Shown here piece by piece: positions 8,837 through 19,443 of a stretch of DNA of 64,000 nt. The notes under the pieces are model-generated. The model made no database searches, was not told the DNA's origin, and saw nothing but the letters and a program-made list of their open reading frames with translations. Origin of the DNA: Selaginella moellendorffii (Eukaryota; Streptophyta; Lycopodiopsida; Selaginellales; Selaginellaceae); contig NW_003314357.1 of the NCBI RefSeq assembly GCF_000143415.4, positions 328,269-392,268 on the forward strand, written 5' to 3'. A program made the translations under genes and the position numbers. How positions within the stretch are numbered: position 1 is the first letter of the stretch; every line of letters starts with the position of its first letter.

Positions 8837-10072
8837 ATGGGCGTGCTCCTCTTCCAGCAGTGTAATGCAGGCGCTGCGGCGGCGCCCGTGAATCGGAGCA
8901 AGGATTGGCGTCCTGGCACGCTTTTCTGCGCGAGAAATCAGCGATTGATCACGGTATGCTGCTCGAATGGCGAGAAATCTGGTGTGGCGATCAAGGTAGA
9001 AGGGGATTCGACGTCTAAGAAGCGGCCGGTTTTGTCCAGGGCGCCGCCGCGATCTTTCGGCGTCAAGGATGAGGAGCTTGTCCCGGGCAAGGTTTTGACG
9101 GGCAGCGTGAAAGCGATCATGACGTTTGGCGCTTTCATCGATTTGGACGCCAGATTCGATGGGCTGCTCCACATCTCCAAGATCTCCGACCGCTTCGTTC
9201 AGAATGTGGAGGATGTTCTCACAGTCGGGCAGCAAGTCCAGGTGGAAATCGAGAGCGTGGATCTCCCAAAGCGGCGCATCCAGCTCAAGAGACATGCTCT
9301 AAAGGCTCAAGGATCAAAGGTCTCTTCGTCTGGAACAGCGCAGGTGGAAGGAACTGGAGCTCTTGCAGCAGTCCCGAAAGATCCTTCCACTGGTACTCAA
9401 GCAGCAAGGATCCGAGCTTCAACGAATGGAGCTCCAGTGGCTGGAAAAAATGGAGCAGCGGCTTCTCAAGATGATGGAACTAGCTCTTCCCGGATCGCAG
9501 GAACTTCGACAAAGCAACCTGGAACGAGATTCCAATCACGTAGCAGTGGCAGCACGACGCGTGAAGAGATCTCAAAAGAACCAAGCTCTTCTCCCGCGCC
9601 AAGGCTCTCTTCGAGGATTCCTCCACCAAAGACGAGCTACCAGAAGGGTCAGGTGGTGAGTGGAGTTGTGAAGAACTACACGAGGCGAGGGTGTTTCGTC
9701 CAGCTCCCAGGAAACCAAGAGGGATTCTTGCATGCCAATGAGATCGAGTCAAGTAGAGAACAGGAGCCCACTCCAGTCGAGAACTTGGTGAAAGTTGGGC
9801 AAGAGCTCAAAGTGAAGGTTCTTCGGATAATCGATGGGCGGATCAACTTGACGATGAAAGAGGAAGTGGATCTGAAGAAGATCAAGGAGGAGCTCAATGA
9901 GAATGTGTTCGCTACCAATCCGTTTGAGCTTGCTTTCAGGAAGAACCCGGTGATCAGGGGGTACCTCAAAGAAACTGGGAGGCTCCAGGGTTCAGAGCAT
10001 GGAAACGAAGAACGAACAACAAGGGATGTTGAAGAAAATTCGAGTGAGGAAAGCTCTTCTAGACAAAGATAG
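8837..10072 (+). CDS. two-S1-domain protein, EF-Ts/PSRP7-like without the EF-Ts part (411 aa)
   Basis: This intronless gene of 411 residues starts with a Cys/Ala/Arg-rich stretch (about 1-50) that looks like a plastid transit peptide. The first S1 RNA-binding domain (about 80-152) reads ELVPGKVLTGSVKAI, FGAFIDL, DGLLHISKISDRFV and VGQQVQVEI. A Ser/Gly/Ala-rich linker (about 160-265) follows, then a second S1 domain (about 268-341) with KGQVVSGVVKNYTRRGCFV and GQELKVKVLRI, ending INLTMKEE. The segment NPFELAFRKN (361-370) follows. From memory, chloroplast EF-Ts polyproteins (the PSRP-7 part) have the same two S1 domains, then a similar TNPFxLAFRKN element, before the EF-Ts domains. Here the chain ends after a Glu/Ser-rich tail with no UBA or EF-Ts domain. 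A plastid role in translation or RNA binding is inferred. Confidence 0.75.
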   Translation: MGVLLFQQCNAGAAAAPVNRSKDWRPGTLFCARNQRLITVCCSNGEKSGVAIKVEGDSTSKKRPVLSRAPPRSFGVKDEELVPGKVLTGSVKAIMTFGAFIDLDARFDGLLHISKISDRFVQNVEDVLTVGQQVQVEIESVDLPKRRIQLKRHALKAQGSKVSSSGTAQVEGTGALAAVPKDPSTGTQAARIRASTNGAPVAGKNGAAASQDDGTSSSRIAGTSTKQPGTRFQSRSSGSTTREEISKEPSSSPAPRLSSRIPPPKTSYQKGQVVSGVVKNYTRRGCFVQLPGNQEGFLHANEIESSREQEPTPVENLVKVGQELKVKVLRIIDGRINLTMKEEVDLKKIKEELNENVFATNPFELAFRKNPVIRGYLKETGRLQGSEHGNEERTTRDVEENSSEESSSRQR

Positions 10073-10559
10073 AGTTGGATTACTTGCTTGACAATGGATC
10101 CCATGTTTGTTTAGAAGAACTCTGCAAAGTAGACTTTGTTGCCAACGTGAATATGTTTGCACTGATTGGTCTACGCTTTACAGAAGGCCTTAGAGTGGAA
10201 TGGAGCACCATACCAGAGTGGTGGAGCTCACGATTCCCCACCTTGATATGAGTAAAGCAGTGGAGGTCACTCATCGATGAGCGCACGTAGTCATCCATCA
10301 CCACCCAGAAGGAGGAAAAGGGACGCATTAGAAAGATCAAGAAGCAATCTAATGACCAAAAGCTTCATGAGACTGGGGTGGCAAGGGTTGCCCCATCTGG
10401 GACTCTCATGGCATACCTACAACCTCTCAGAAGCAAGCTTCTATGGATTCCAAGCCATTGGCAAGTATAACATGCTGTCAGGAAATGTACGAGGCAAAGT
10501 AACCACGTTGGGGGGTAGACCCACCGCTTTGAATCATCCACAGTCCACACAATCAACTT
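10073..10559. other. intergenic, possibly 3' remains of the OTU pseudogene
   Basis: No intact gene is seen. Minus-strand frames here, such as LKLIVWTVDDSKRWV near 10545-10590 and a 50-residue stretch near 10085-10235, could be the degraded C-terminal part of the adjoining OTU gene. I could not align them to any family with confidence. Confidence 0.35.
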
Positions 10560-11110
10560 CAATCCGTGAACCTGTGAAAACGAGAGCCTGGAGATCTCCA
10601 TTGAGCGAAAGAACATTAAAGTCAGTTTCATACTGTCCATAAAATATATTTATCGGATCTGCGACATCGCAGTATAATCAGCAAAACAAACAGAAAATGG
10701 GACCTCATACCTGTGCTATACGTGAATTGGCCGGTTGTACATTTCAACCATTGCCTGCATCTCGAGGTTGTTGCCATAAACCTTCAAGGCAGTACCACCA
10801 TTCATCAGTCAAGCAAGACAGCAAAAGAAAATCGATAAACAAAAAGACCTTATCTTTGCGTTTTCTGCAGTAAAGCCTTCTGTAATGAACAATGAAAAAT
10901 TACCTCTTTCTCTTTCCTGCAAGAAAAAACAACTTGATAAGAGGTTCCTGTAACAGAAAATAGCAAACGTCAGCTGATTGTCAAAAGCATTCCACTCAGA
11001 ATCATTGCCATGCAATCTCTGTACGCATCTCGCCAAAACTTTCAGGATTACCATAGACTTGATCAGAAAAAGCAGTTGCACAGCGACTGAACTTCCTCAT
11101 GCTTCACAGA
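10560..11110 (-). pseudogene. OTU-domain deubiquitinase pseudogene, OTLD1-like
   Basis: Four separated minus-strand pieces match consecutive parts of an OTU cysteine protease of the OTLD1/OTUD5 type: AFSDQVYGNPESFGEMRTEI (11007-11088), RGNFSLFITEGFTAENAKIR (about 10851-10916), VYGNNLEMQAMVEMYNRPIH (about 10715-10781) and DPINIFYGQYETDFN (about 10610-10659). They are bounded by plausible splice sites. In intact members the first piece carries the catalytic Asp-Gly-x-Cys and a later SYHxGNHYNS carries the catalytic His. Here the residues around the Cys are changed, an in-frame TAG interrupts the third piece right after IHV where a short deletion is likely, and no catalytic-His block is recognisable. 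The family removes ubiquitin, in OTLD1's case from histone H2B. I call it decayed; misjudged splice sites are the alternative. Confidence 0.65.
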
Positions 11111-12240
11111 AGCCGGTTCCAAAGCTTGGTTATGACTCCCTTGTAGCTTGTTTATCTGGTGTGATTCAATCCGTGGCTGTTCTTTCATGGCGTTTCATCT
11201 CAAGCAGCGCCTGCAAGAAAGAAAAAGCACTATGTCTATATAAGCGGCTGAACGAAAAACCTGATTACCTGATCGTAAGTTCTGCTTGCGAGTTTTCAAA
11301 AGCGTCCTTTCCAAAGCCAACTCTCAGTGAAAGGGCGCGAATCAATGCGGGGCCTGGCGGCTGCAAAGACGAGATTCCAAGACCGCCCAATTATCATCCC
11401 GATGCATCGACCAAAGCCTCCAGAGATCCAGCAATCCAGAGAAAAAAGATATGAAATCTCTCTCGCGCGCAATCGCAATCAGCTGGCGGCCGAGCTCTCA
11501 AGCTCCAGTGCTATGCCTAGGACCAAGGATGAGACGAAAAGAATTCTTCTCGGCAGTCTCGAGCTTTATAGACTCGCTGGTCCACAGCCTTGCTAAGTCC
11601 TTTTTGATTGTGGTCAGCAACCTTTTTTCAACGAGCTTCTTGATTGCGTCAAATGAGAACTAAGGGACATGGTTTTCAAAACTACCTTGTTGGACAAAAG
11701 AAAAAGAAAAACTTTTACCTCCATCGTCAGCGTACGCGAGTTGTTGACGTCCTTGCCATTGTTTGCATCTTGTTTGCCAGCATCAAAGGACTCATGTCGA
11801 TGTAAGTTTTGGGAGGTGTCCAATCCTCGCTCTGTGTAAACCAAAGTTGTGAGCTCAAAGGGAGACCCACCTGAAATCCATGAGTGTTCTGCTACAACAG
11901 AAGAGATGTGGAGCATGAGCTAAGAGATCACGGCCATGTCAATCAATGCACGAGCATGAGAAAAAGCAATGAAAAGCATTTGTCATTGGCTTCAGCTACC
12001 CCCTCTCTAACAATCAGACCATCCAAGACTGCAAAGCTGAGTATAGATGAAAGTAGTGCAAGATCTGACTCACCGTCTCGGAGAGGCGACGTCGATCCAA
12101 TACCAGGAAACTAGTTGGACGATCGCGCGTTTTCTTTCCAGCGTCAGCAGCGGGCTCATAGTCGGGTGATAAGTAGAGTGTTGCTGTTAACTGCACCCAA
12201 TCGGAACGGGATAATGAATCACTTCCTTCTGGAGGTTGAC
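11111..12240 (-). other. coding-like minus-strand segments, unidentified
   Basis: Several minus-strand stretches are bounded by splice-like signals and read as plausible protein: YLSPDYEPAADAGKKTRDR (about 12115-12185, followed by a GTGAGT donor), SFDAIKKLVEKRLLTTIKKD (about 11590-11655), and IRALSLRVGFGKDAFENSQ (about 11290-11345). They do not join into one frame I trust, and I do not recognise the family. They may be the N-terminal part of the OTU gene or a second decayed gene. Confidence 0.3.
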
Positions 12241-12330
12241 AATTTTACGAAAAAGAAGTATTAGCAAAAGTCTCATTTATTTTTGGAGTGTTATATTTAT
12301 TCATGATATTTTAGTAATTTCATAATTTTT

Positions 12331-12676
12331 GGTTTGCTTAAGCAAACCTATAGGGGGATGGTAGTGAATATACATAGAATATTCTTGGATATTCTAGGAT
12401 ATTCTACCATCTAATGGTTGGTATTCATTTAAATTAATTTGGTATTTATAATTTATAAACATGTTTATAATTTATAAAATCTCTTAAACCCTTTCTAGTA
12501 TATTCTTTTTTATTCTATCATCTAATGGTTGATATGCAATAAGATTAATCTTGTGTTTATAAATTACAAACATGCTTATAACTATAAACTTTATTTGATC
12601 AATTAGATTAATAACTAATAATAAAACTACCATTAAGCAAACCAAGCATTGCTACATGCAACGCGTAGCAATTTAT
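12331..12676 (+). mobile_element. MITE-like element, copy 1
   Basis: About 340 bases start with GGTTTGCTTAAGCAAACC and end with TTAAGCAAACC, so the core has an 11-base terminal inverted repeat (GGTTTGCTTAA). After the right repeat comes a hairpin with stem ATTGCTAC/GTAGCAAT (about 12648-12672), present in both copies. The interior is AT-rich with short repeats of TATAATTTATAAA. It has no coding capacity. A second copy lies inverted at 24372-24712. Confidence 0.65.
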
Positions 12677-13555
12677 TAATATAGCTATAATTAAAACATA
12701 TAGCATTATATAATCTTAATATAATTTTTTTTGTTAATATGACATCAGACATTTCTAATACCAAATGTAAGTATTATTCAAACCCAAAAACACCTACCTA
12801 AGTACCTCAACATCTTTAATCAATTGAAAAAGAATTGAACTTTTTCTTAAATTATTCTCTTTCCATCTCAGCAGAAAACTTAAGGTTTTACTGAGTTTTA
12901 AATATTATATTGTATTTTGCTATATTATAATATGTGTTGAGAGAGCTGCCTCTTTAACTCCTAAAATTGCAAAATACTGATTCAAGCAAGTATTAGTTCT
13001 CTTTCAGGTAAGTAAGATTTACATCAAACTGTTAATTGCATCAATCTGGTAGTTTAATATGAACTTCTATGGAGTTTTATAATCAAGCTTCACTTGTAGT
13101 AAAAAGAGCTTTAGTGTATTATATCCCTAGAGATCCAAGTTCATATGCATTAAGCTCGTTGATGGTTTTTGAATTGTTATTGAAATGCATGCTAAGCTTA
13201 TATGTTAGCTTCTAAATTGCCAACTTGGATCACTATCACAACCTTACAATTCTTTAAGACTATTTAGATGTCTTTTTAACAACCTATAGCACAGATCATC
13301 ATCATCGGTAAAGAAACATTCATCAGCTTGAGTATCATATCATATCAACTTAAGTATTCCCATGATCATTTCTTCGCAATATTGATCCATCCAGTTGGGG
13401 CTAGGAGTTCACAAAGTAGTATCTTTTAGTTCCACCTACACTTGAGGTAAGGAGTGAAGAAATAGAAGCACAAAAAAACATTAGAATAATCTTAAAACAT
13501 CCAAAATCTTAATGCTAAAATCAGTATATAAAATAAAGTTAAACAAAAAATTAAT

Positions 13556-14485
13556 GTTATTTCAACATACTATAGCCTAGGATATGGGTACTCCACTACC
13601 TAACATAGTATGGAGCTTGAGTTTAAAACTAAATTGAATACAAAACAAGAATAAACATATTTAATAGGGAGTTAAACAATGTCTCAGATGGTCAGCCATA
13701 CCTTTGACCCACTATAGTGCATCTAAATTTAAAACTAAAATTCATGTCTATTACATTATGAAATGAGTGTGTGGTACATAATCAAATCCCTTATGAGCAT
13801 CAAATCTTTTTATTTAGCCTTTATATATAAAATGTTGTTATATAAAGCCTAATATAATTTTAACATACCGGTGGCCCAATACAAAGAGTTGCATACCCCA
13901 TTGATTAGTATAGTATAGAGTTTGGGCTTAGACACAAGCTGAATGCAGATGTAATTTATTTTAAATTTTATTATTGTTTTAAGTGTATATATTTAAATTA
14001 TATATATATCTAAAATGTTTTTCTTTTAAAATATTAAATATATTAAATTATAGGTAAGTTCAATAGATAAACTATTGAACTTTAAACTTAGAAATAAAAT
14101 CTTTAAAATACACCACATATGAAATTATTAAATTTTATTGCTAAACTGGAAGGAGGTGTGCTATAGGTTCAATAGTGTGCATCCACAACTATACACTACC
14201 ATGTAAAAGAGGTTTAGAATTGTATATTTTCATAAATTCTTTCCTTTGATTAGTTTTGAATATGAATAATATTAAAGTATAACATTTTTTGCTATGTTTG
14301 CAATATTTAATTATAAAATCAACCCATATGCTTTTGAGTTCAAATCCTTTGTTAGTAGCCTAAGGCTTTGAAATTCAAATTCCACTCTATTGCCTTAGCA
14401 CACATATTTAAGGGTTATATTATGCTTAATATGATACTTCACTATAGGATATAGGGTCAAAACCACATGCATTACATAAATGTAA
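13556..14485. repeat. diverged fragments of the 1.1-kb LTR family
   Basis: The stretches 13565-13660 (GATATGGGTACTCCACTACC context) and 13860-13945 (TAACATACCGGTGGCCCAAT context) match the middle of the large LTR in reverse orientation. The stretch at about 14350-14485, ending GGGTCAAAACCACATGCATT, matches the LTR 3' end in forward orientation. All are strongly decayed and mutually rearranged. Confidence 0.5.
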
Positions 14486-14761
14486 TCTTTATAATCTTTG
14501 GCAAAGGCACAAAACTACTAAAGGCATTGTTATGATGTATTGCATAGCTCCCCACCATAACATCAATAAAGTGATTTGGTATTGGTGGAGTTTCCTTGTC
14601 TTAGGGATCAAACTACCTTAGTGGGTTGCCCTCTGCAAAATAAAAGCTTAACTTGGTCCACAAGTATATTGATTGATTTGAGTGGATGGGCAATAGGATT
14701 CATAATATATAATACACATTTTTCAGATTCAATTGCTTCACGGGGGAGTAATGTGAGGTCT

Positions 14762-14794
14762 TGTGTGTGTGTGTGTGTCTATATATATATATAG
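14762..14794. repeat. compound (TG)n(TA)n microsatellite
   Basis: About eight TG units run directly into CT and about seven AT units. An inverted counterpart, (TA)n then (CA)n, lies at 24082-24127. Confidence 0.85.
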
Positions 14795-17700
14795 ATACAA
14801 CTAAGATTAGCAGCTAATCTTAGTGGCCACATCATCAATAACATCATCATTAGTCTTGGTAATCTTAATTTATCCTATTTGCCACTATACTTAGGGTCCT
14901 ATCACTAGAGCCATGTAATAAATCATAGTTTATAAAAATACAAAGACAAAATAAAATAATAAATCAAATTATGGATAATTTAAAAAATATAATACTACAA
15001 TAAGTATGCTAATATAACCACTTAAAAAAATATAGTAATAATCTAATTTGAATTTCGTAGACAAGCTTTATAAACTTATGAGCTGGTACTTAATATAGTC
15101 TCTTTCACTATAAAAAAAAGTTTGATATACCATTTGTGTATTAAAGAATTTGGAAAACAAACTAAATTTGTTCTCTACATGCTCAATATGTTGTAATGTT
15201 GTTATTGTCTCAGTTTATCTAAACACTCTATAGAAATGGATAACTTGCAAAGCTCAATCCAATTAATACCCCAATCTCTAGATATTGTTGAGTGATTGGC
15301 ATCAAACCCACAACAAAAGAACTTCAACTTTAAATTATGTGGCTATCAAATATGTGCCAGAAAAAGCCAAAGATACAATTGTACTTCCATGTGGCAGCTG
15401 ATAGGGAAAGTGATAGGATGGCAGTTAGCCAAGTGGAAGAATTTTAAGATTTTAAGAGGTGAGTAGAGAGAATTAAGGTGCTGGTCTTCTAGGGGGTATG
15501 GCTTAATGCAAAATCACATTCATAGGACAATGGGAGAATATTAGGAATCTGGATATGAGAATCTCACGCAAGGACATCATCAAGCAGTAAGGGAATCTTG
15601 AGCCTGGAAGAAAATAAAAGGTGAGAGTTTAAATTTAGGGGTCGGCCAAGCTTCACCCCTTAGACAACCATAGTTTCCACCTTAGAGAGGAGAGAGTGTT
15701 CCTAGTGAGGTATCTCTTTAGGCTCGAGATTGGATGTGGAAACAGGGTGCTCCCAAGCTTTTTATAGTCAATCACAAGCTGTAGCAGCCCAACACAATCT
15801 GGATGGACAAAGAAGCTTGTCACTTTTCTTTGTGATCTGGGTTGTGGGATCTCTTTATTATGATTGCAGATGGCTAGTGTTCTCAGGGATGATAGGAGCT
15901 GGAGTGTGGAGGCTGCAGCATCCTTGTTACTAGAAGGGCTTGGGAGCTGCTGCAGCCATACTAGACAAGTTTAGAGGCAAGTGGGTGAGAGGTTGGTGAA
16001 GATAGGGCTCAAGCCAGACTATGGACCATTTGTTGCAAGCACATTGCACAAACCAAATGGCATAATTGTGTTTTAAAGTAATCTTCATTAGCCACTAGAG
16101 TGAAGATCTAGCTTATAACAGAAATGAGCTCTAGCGCATAAAACAAACTTTACAAATTGGATATTCATTTGGATATAGCTACATTCTTAATCATTAAGTT
16201 TATTTGCAAGAACCAAAACTGTCGCAAATCTGATTTAGCTGCGAGCTCTATTGTTGCCTCTGTCCTAGTTGGCCACATCTTGGCATCTATGGCGCCTAAA
16301 CCACCATGTTAAGTGGCTTTACAATAAAACGCCACACAAGTTCAGAAAGCCACAATCTTTGGCTCATTGTGGGAGAGAGTTTTTAGTTTAAGGAAAAACC
16401 TGGTAGAAAACTTGAAAGAAGACAAAGATCCTTAAAGACGAGAAAGATAACTCAAATGTATGTAAAATATCAGTGAGTGGTGCAGCTATAGATGCATAAT
16501 TTGCAACAAATTTACACAGATAATTATAGAGGCCAAGGAAAGAACTTAGATGCTTAATCAACTAAGGTTCTGGCTAGTTGGAGATTTCTTGGCACTTATC
16601 AAGGACTTGAAGAGTCTTCTCCAAGAGGCACAAATGTGGTATATATCATCAGAAACTATAAATCTTGTCATTGCATTATAAATGCACCACATTTTTGTGT
16701 TTTTGATGAGTTATGAAATCATAACTACATAGTTTAAGCAAACAAAGTGTTTGACTTTTAGAAATTTTGTTTTGGATTGCAGATGCATATACGTAGCATT
16801 CACTGCAGAAAAGCGGTGAGACTTGGCACAATGAAGTCAGATGTAGGGCTCAGACCAGCAAGGAAGCCCTCACCACTGCTTGCTGCCCACTGTGATTGCT
16901 TGGGGAGCTGATCAACGAGTGCCTACAGGAAATCTCCATCACTATCATGCCGCAAGCTTGCAACTTAGAGGAGCTCCGATCTCTAGCGGATCCTGCTGAT
17001 GCCGCATGTGAAGAGAAAGAAGTGGAGGGCAGTGCTCAAGCTCATGTGCGCCGGGCGGAGTGGAGCCATTGTGTATACACAATCATGCCAATCATATTGG
17101 AGCAGGGCATGGAGCTGGTAGACAGATTATGTGGTAGTGGCAAGGGTAGTTTGAGAATTGAAAGTGAGCATGGAGCTCAATGGTGAGCTTCTACACCAAG
17201 TCTCCTACATTTGTAGCTCTGTAAAGGAGATACTATTTTGAAGACCCTATCCATTGTGTTTTCTTTGAACTTTCCAACGTGAGCATTACAAAGTTGAAAT
17301 AAAGGTACAAAAGGTCTAAACTCTTAGTATGAAAATGAAATCTAAGCACATATTTTGATCATTTTTATTAAGATATAAATTTTCATAAATAAGTCAATTA
17401 ACTATTTGGGAGAAATGCAAGTAGACTTATGTGTCATAGACATATGAGGAAAGTGCAGATATAATTTCATTTCAAATGTTGCAGGTGCATATATAATTTA
17501 CAATCATTCCTTTAAGCCATCAATATAGCCATCTGTTTTAGGATGATAAGAAGACACAAAGGACTATTGAAGGTTGAGCCATTGTATTAACACTTTAATA
17601 ACACTAGAACCCAGGTTAGGATTTTGATTCACTCTCTGTTGCAAAACCTACCATTTGAATAAGGAATTGTGCAATCAAATTAACTAGTACATCTGGCAAA

Positions 17701-18064
17701 CACAGACTTCAATCCACCAAGTGAGGAAATTAGAGCTAATAATTCTAAGAAAAGCACCATCAAGTTTTATATAACCAATTCAAATGGATAGGAAACTTGT
17801 ACACATCTTGATATTATATGCAAACCTTTATAATATCAGATATAGAATTACCATGGAAGACATATATAAATATTAATTGATGTAGCATGTTGGTGCTAGT
17901 GAACAATATCACTTATCACCATCATTAACATGTATCCTCTAAGATCAATGAGCACCATTTAGTGTTCAACCAAAACTTATAATCTTCCAAAATACATCTT
18001 ATAATTATGTATTATTATTTGATAAAGAAAACAATAAAGAAACACCAGAGCCACCCAGTCTTTG

Positions 18065-18202
18065 CATCCAAAAGATGTTTGTACCACCCACCAACCAAAG
18101 AACTTACCCTTAATGGTCTAGTCTCTCACTTCCCATCCAAAAGATGTTTATACCACCCACCAACCAAAGAACCTACCCTTAATGATCTAGTCTCTCACTC
18201 CA
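18065..18202 (+). repeat. two tandem 69-base units
   Basis: The unit starting CATCCAAAAGATGTTT occurs at 18065-18133 and again at 18134-18202 with a few substitutions. It lies about 260 bases before the TATA box of the MAM33 gene. An open frame crosses it only because 69 is a multiple of three. Confidence 0.8.
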
Positions 18203-18457
18203 TGCATTCTTGTGCTCTCAACTTGAATTCTTGTGCTCTAGCAAGCATTCAATTGGCAATCTTCCATGGATTCTTCTCTTGCAAATTTGAAGACCTCTCA
18301 CTTCAAAGAATACTCTGTTGGAGACAATTAACATGATCCAAAAGCTATTGCCATGAGACTTTCGCATTAAAGTCACAATCCAGGACTACTAACCGGCTGT
18401 GGGACGAAGTTCAAAGGCCATCCAGGCCTCCTAGAAATCACTTACCCTTGGACTTAG

Positions 18458-18506
18458 TATAAAGCTATGCCGGCCCTAAGGGTTTAGGGCTTAGGGCTTT
18501 TCGGCT
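18458..18506 (+). promoter_or_regulatory. TATA box and telo-box of the MAM33-like gene
   Basis: TATAAAG at 18458-18464 lies 42 bases before the ATG, so the leader is very short. Between them the sequence AAGGGTTTAGGGCTTAGGGC (about 18478-18497) is a telo-box array of the kind common before plant genes for translation and mitochondrial proteins. Confidence 0.55.
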
Positions 18507-19379
18507 ATGGCGTCACGTGTTCTTGGGCGACGCCTCGGAAGCTATGCCGTTGCGAGATTTCTTCCCGCAGTGGCAGCTCCCAGGCACTCGCTCGCCCTCA
18601 CCCGTTCCATCCCGCTCGCAGCGCTAGCATCGTCATCGTCAGCCCGAGCTTTTGGCTCCAAATCCTCTTCCGGCGACAGTGGCCTCTTGAAGGTTCTCAA
18701 GTCGGAGATTGAGCACGAGAAAGGCGAGAACGAAGGCGGGGTGAGCAAACTGTTTTGTCTTCGGTGCGTTATCTTTCCTTGTGTTCTTGCTCTAGGATAT
18801 CAAGGTGAAGCCACCGTCGCCTTTCACGCTCCACAACGAGAGCGGGAGGCAAGAGGTGATCCTCCGCCGCTCCTACAACTCGGAGGACATCGCAGTGACG
18901 TGCCTGTTCCGCGTCTCGCCTTACGATGAGCCGGAGGAGGAAGAGGAGAGCGAGGAGGACGAGCCCGACACTCCAGTTTCCCAGGAGGAGATCCATATGG
19001 TGGTCACCATCGCCAAGGGAGGCGATGGCCCGTCGCTGGAGATAAGCTGTACGTGCTCGCAGGGCGAGATCGAGATCGAGAAGATCTCGTATCTGGATGA
19101 CGAGTCGAGCAAGGACGACGAGCTTGCTTACACCGGCCCAGTCTTCGGGTAAGTCCCTCGATCTTGGTGATCTTGGTCGTTTGATCTGCTGCGAACGTTT
19201 TCGTTTCCAGGGAATTGGATGAGAACCTCCAGAAGCAGTTTACCAAGTACCTGGAGGCCCGAGGCATCAACGAGGAGCTGTGTAACTTCCTTGTCAACTA
19301 CATGCCGGAGAAGGAACGCCAGGAGTACATTCGTTGGCTGGAGAAGATTGAGAAGTTCGTGAAAAAGGAGGCCAAGTAG
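18507..19379 (+). CDS. mitochondrial glycoprotein family protein (MAM33/p32), 251 aa, 3 exons
   Basis: Exons 18507-18740, 18796-19148 and 19211-19379 (introns 55 and 62 bases) encode 251 residues. The first 50, rich in Arg, Ala and Ser without acids, form a mitochondrial targeting peptide ending near RAFGSKSS. The mature part starts LLKVLKSEIEHEKGE, the typical first helix, then shows FTLHNESGRQEVILRRS, a long acidic loop of Glu/Asp (about 127-145), VSQEEIHMVVTIAK and the C-terminal helices DENLQKQFTKYLEARG with EYIRWLEKIEKFV. This is the p32/gC1qR fold, an acidic doughnut trimer in the mitochondrial matrix linked to ribosome biogenesis and oxidative phosphorylation. It converges on the VTT gene, with 64 bases between stop codons. 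Confidence 0.88.
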
Positions 19380-19443
19380 TATCATAGCGCTCACCGTATG
19401 AAACAGATTTTCTTAGGTAGTTCTTGCCTGATTTTTGTTGTTC

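Larger units (their letters stand above)
12677..18457. other. AT-rich intergenic region with repeat scraps
   Basis: No gene is supported. Open frames at 14576-14794, 15730-15933 and 16896-17186 are isolated, short and resemble nothing I know. The last (96 codons) is the most protein-like but has no recognisable motif. Fragments of the large LTR family, a compound microsatellite and a 69-base tandem duplication are listed separately. Confidence 0.5.

Noticed and set aside
8735-9295. Upstream extension of the unknown minus-strand gene (387 codons in total)
   Set aside because: The extra part is antisense to the conserved S1 domain region and has no other ATG near the shared promoter.
12331-12676. 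Helitron ending (hairpin near the right end)
   Set aside because: The hairpin is real, but no CTRR end follows and no TC start is seen; the terminal inverted repeats fit a MITE better.
16896-17186. 96-codon frame, fairly protein-like
   Set aside because: Isolated in repeat-rich DNA, with no motif, splice partner or promoter. Kept only as a remark.
18007-18336. 109-codon frame upstream of MAM33
   Set aside because: Explained by the 69-base tandem repeat.
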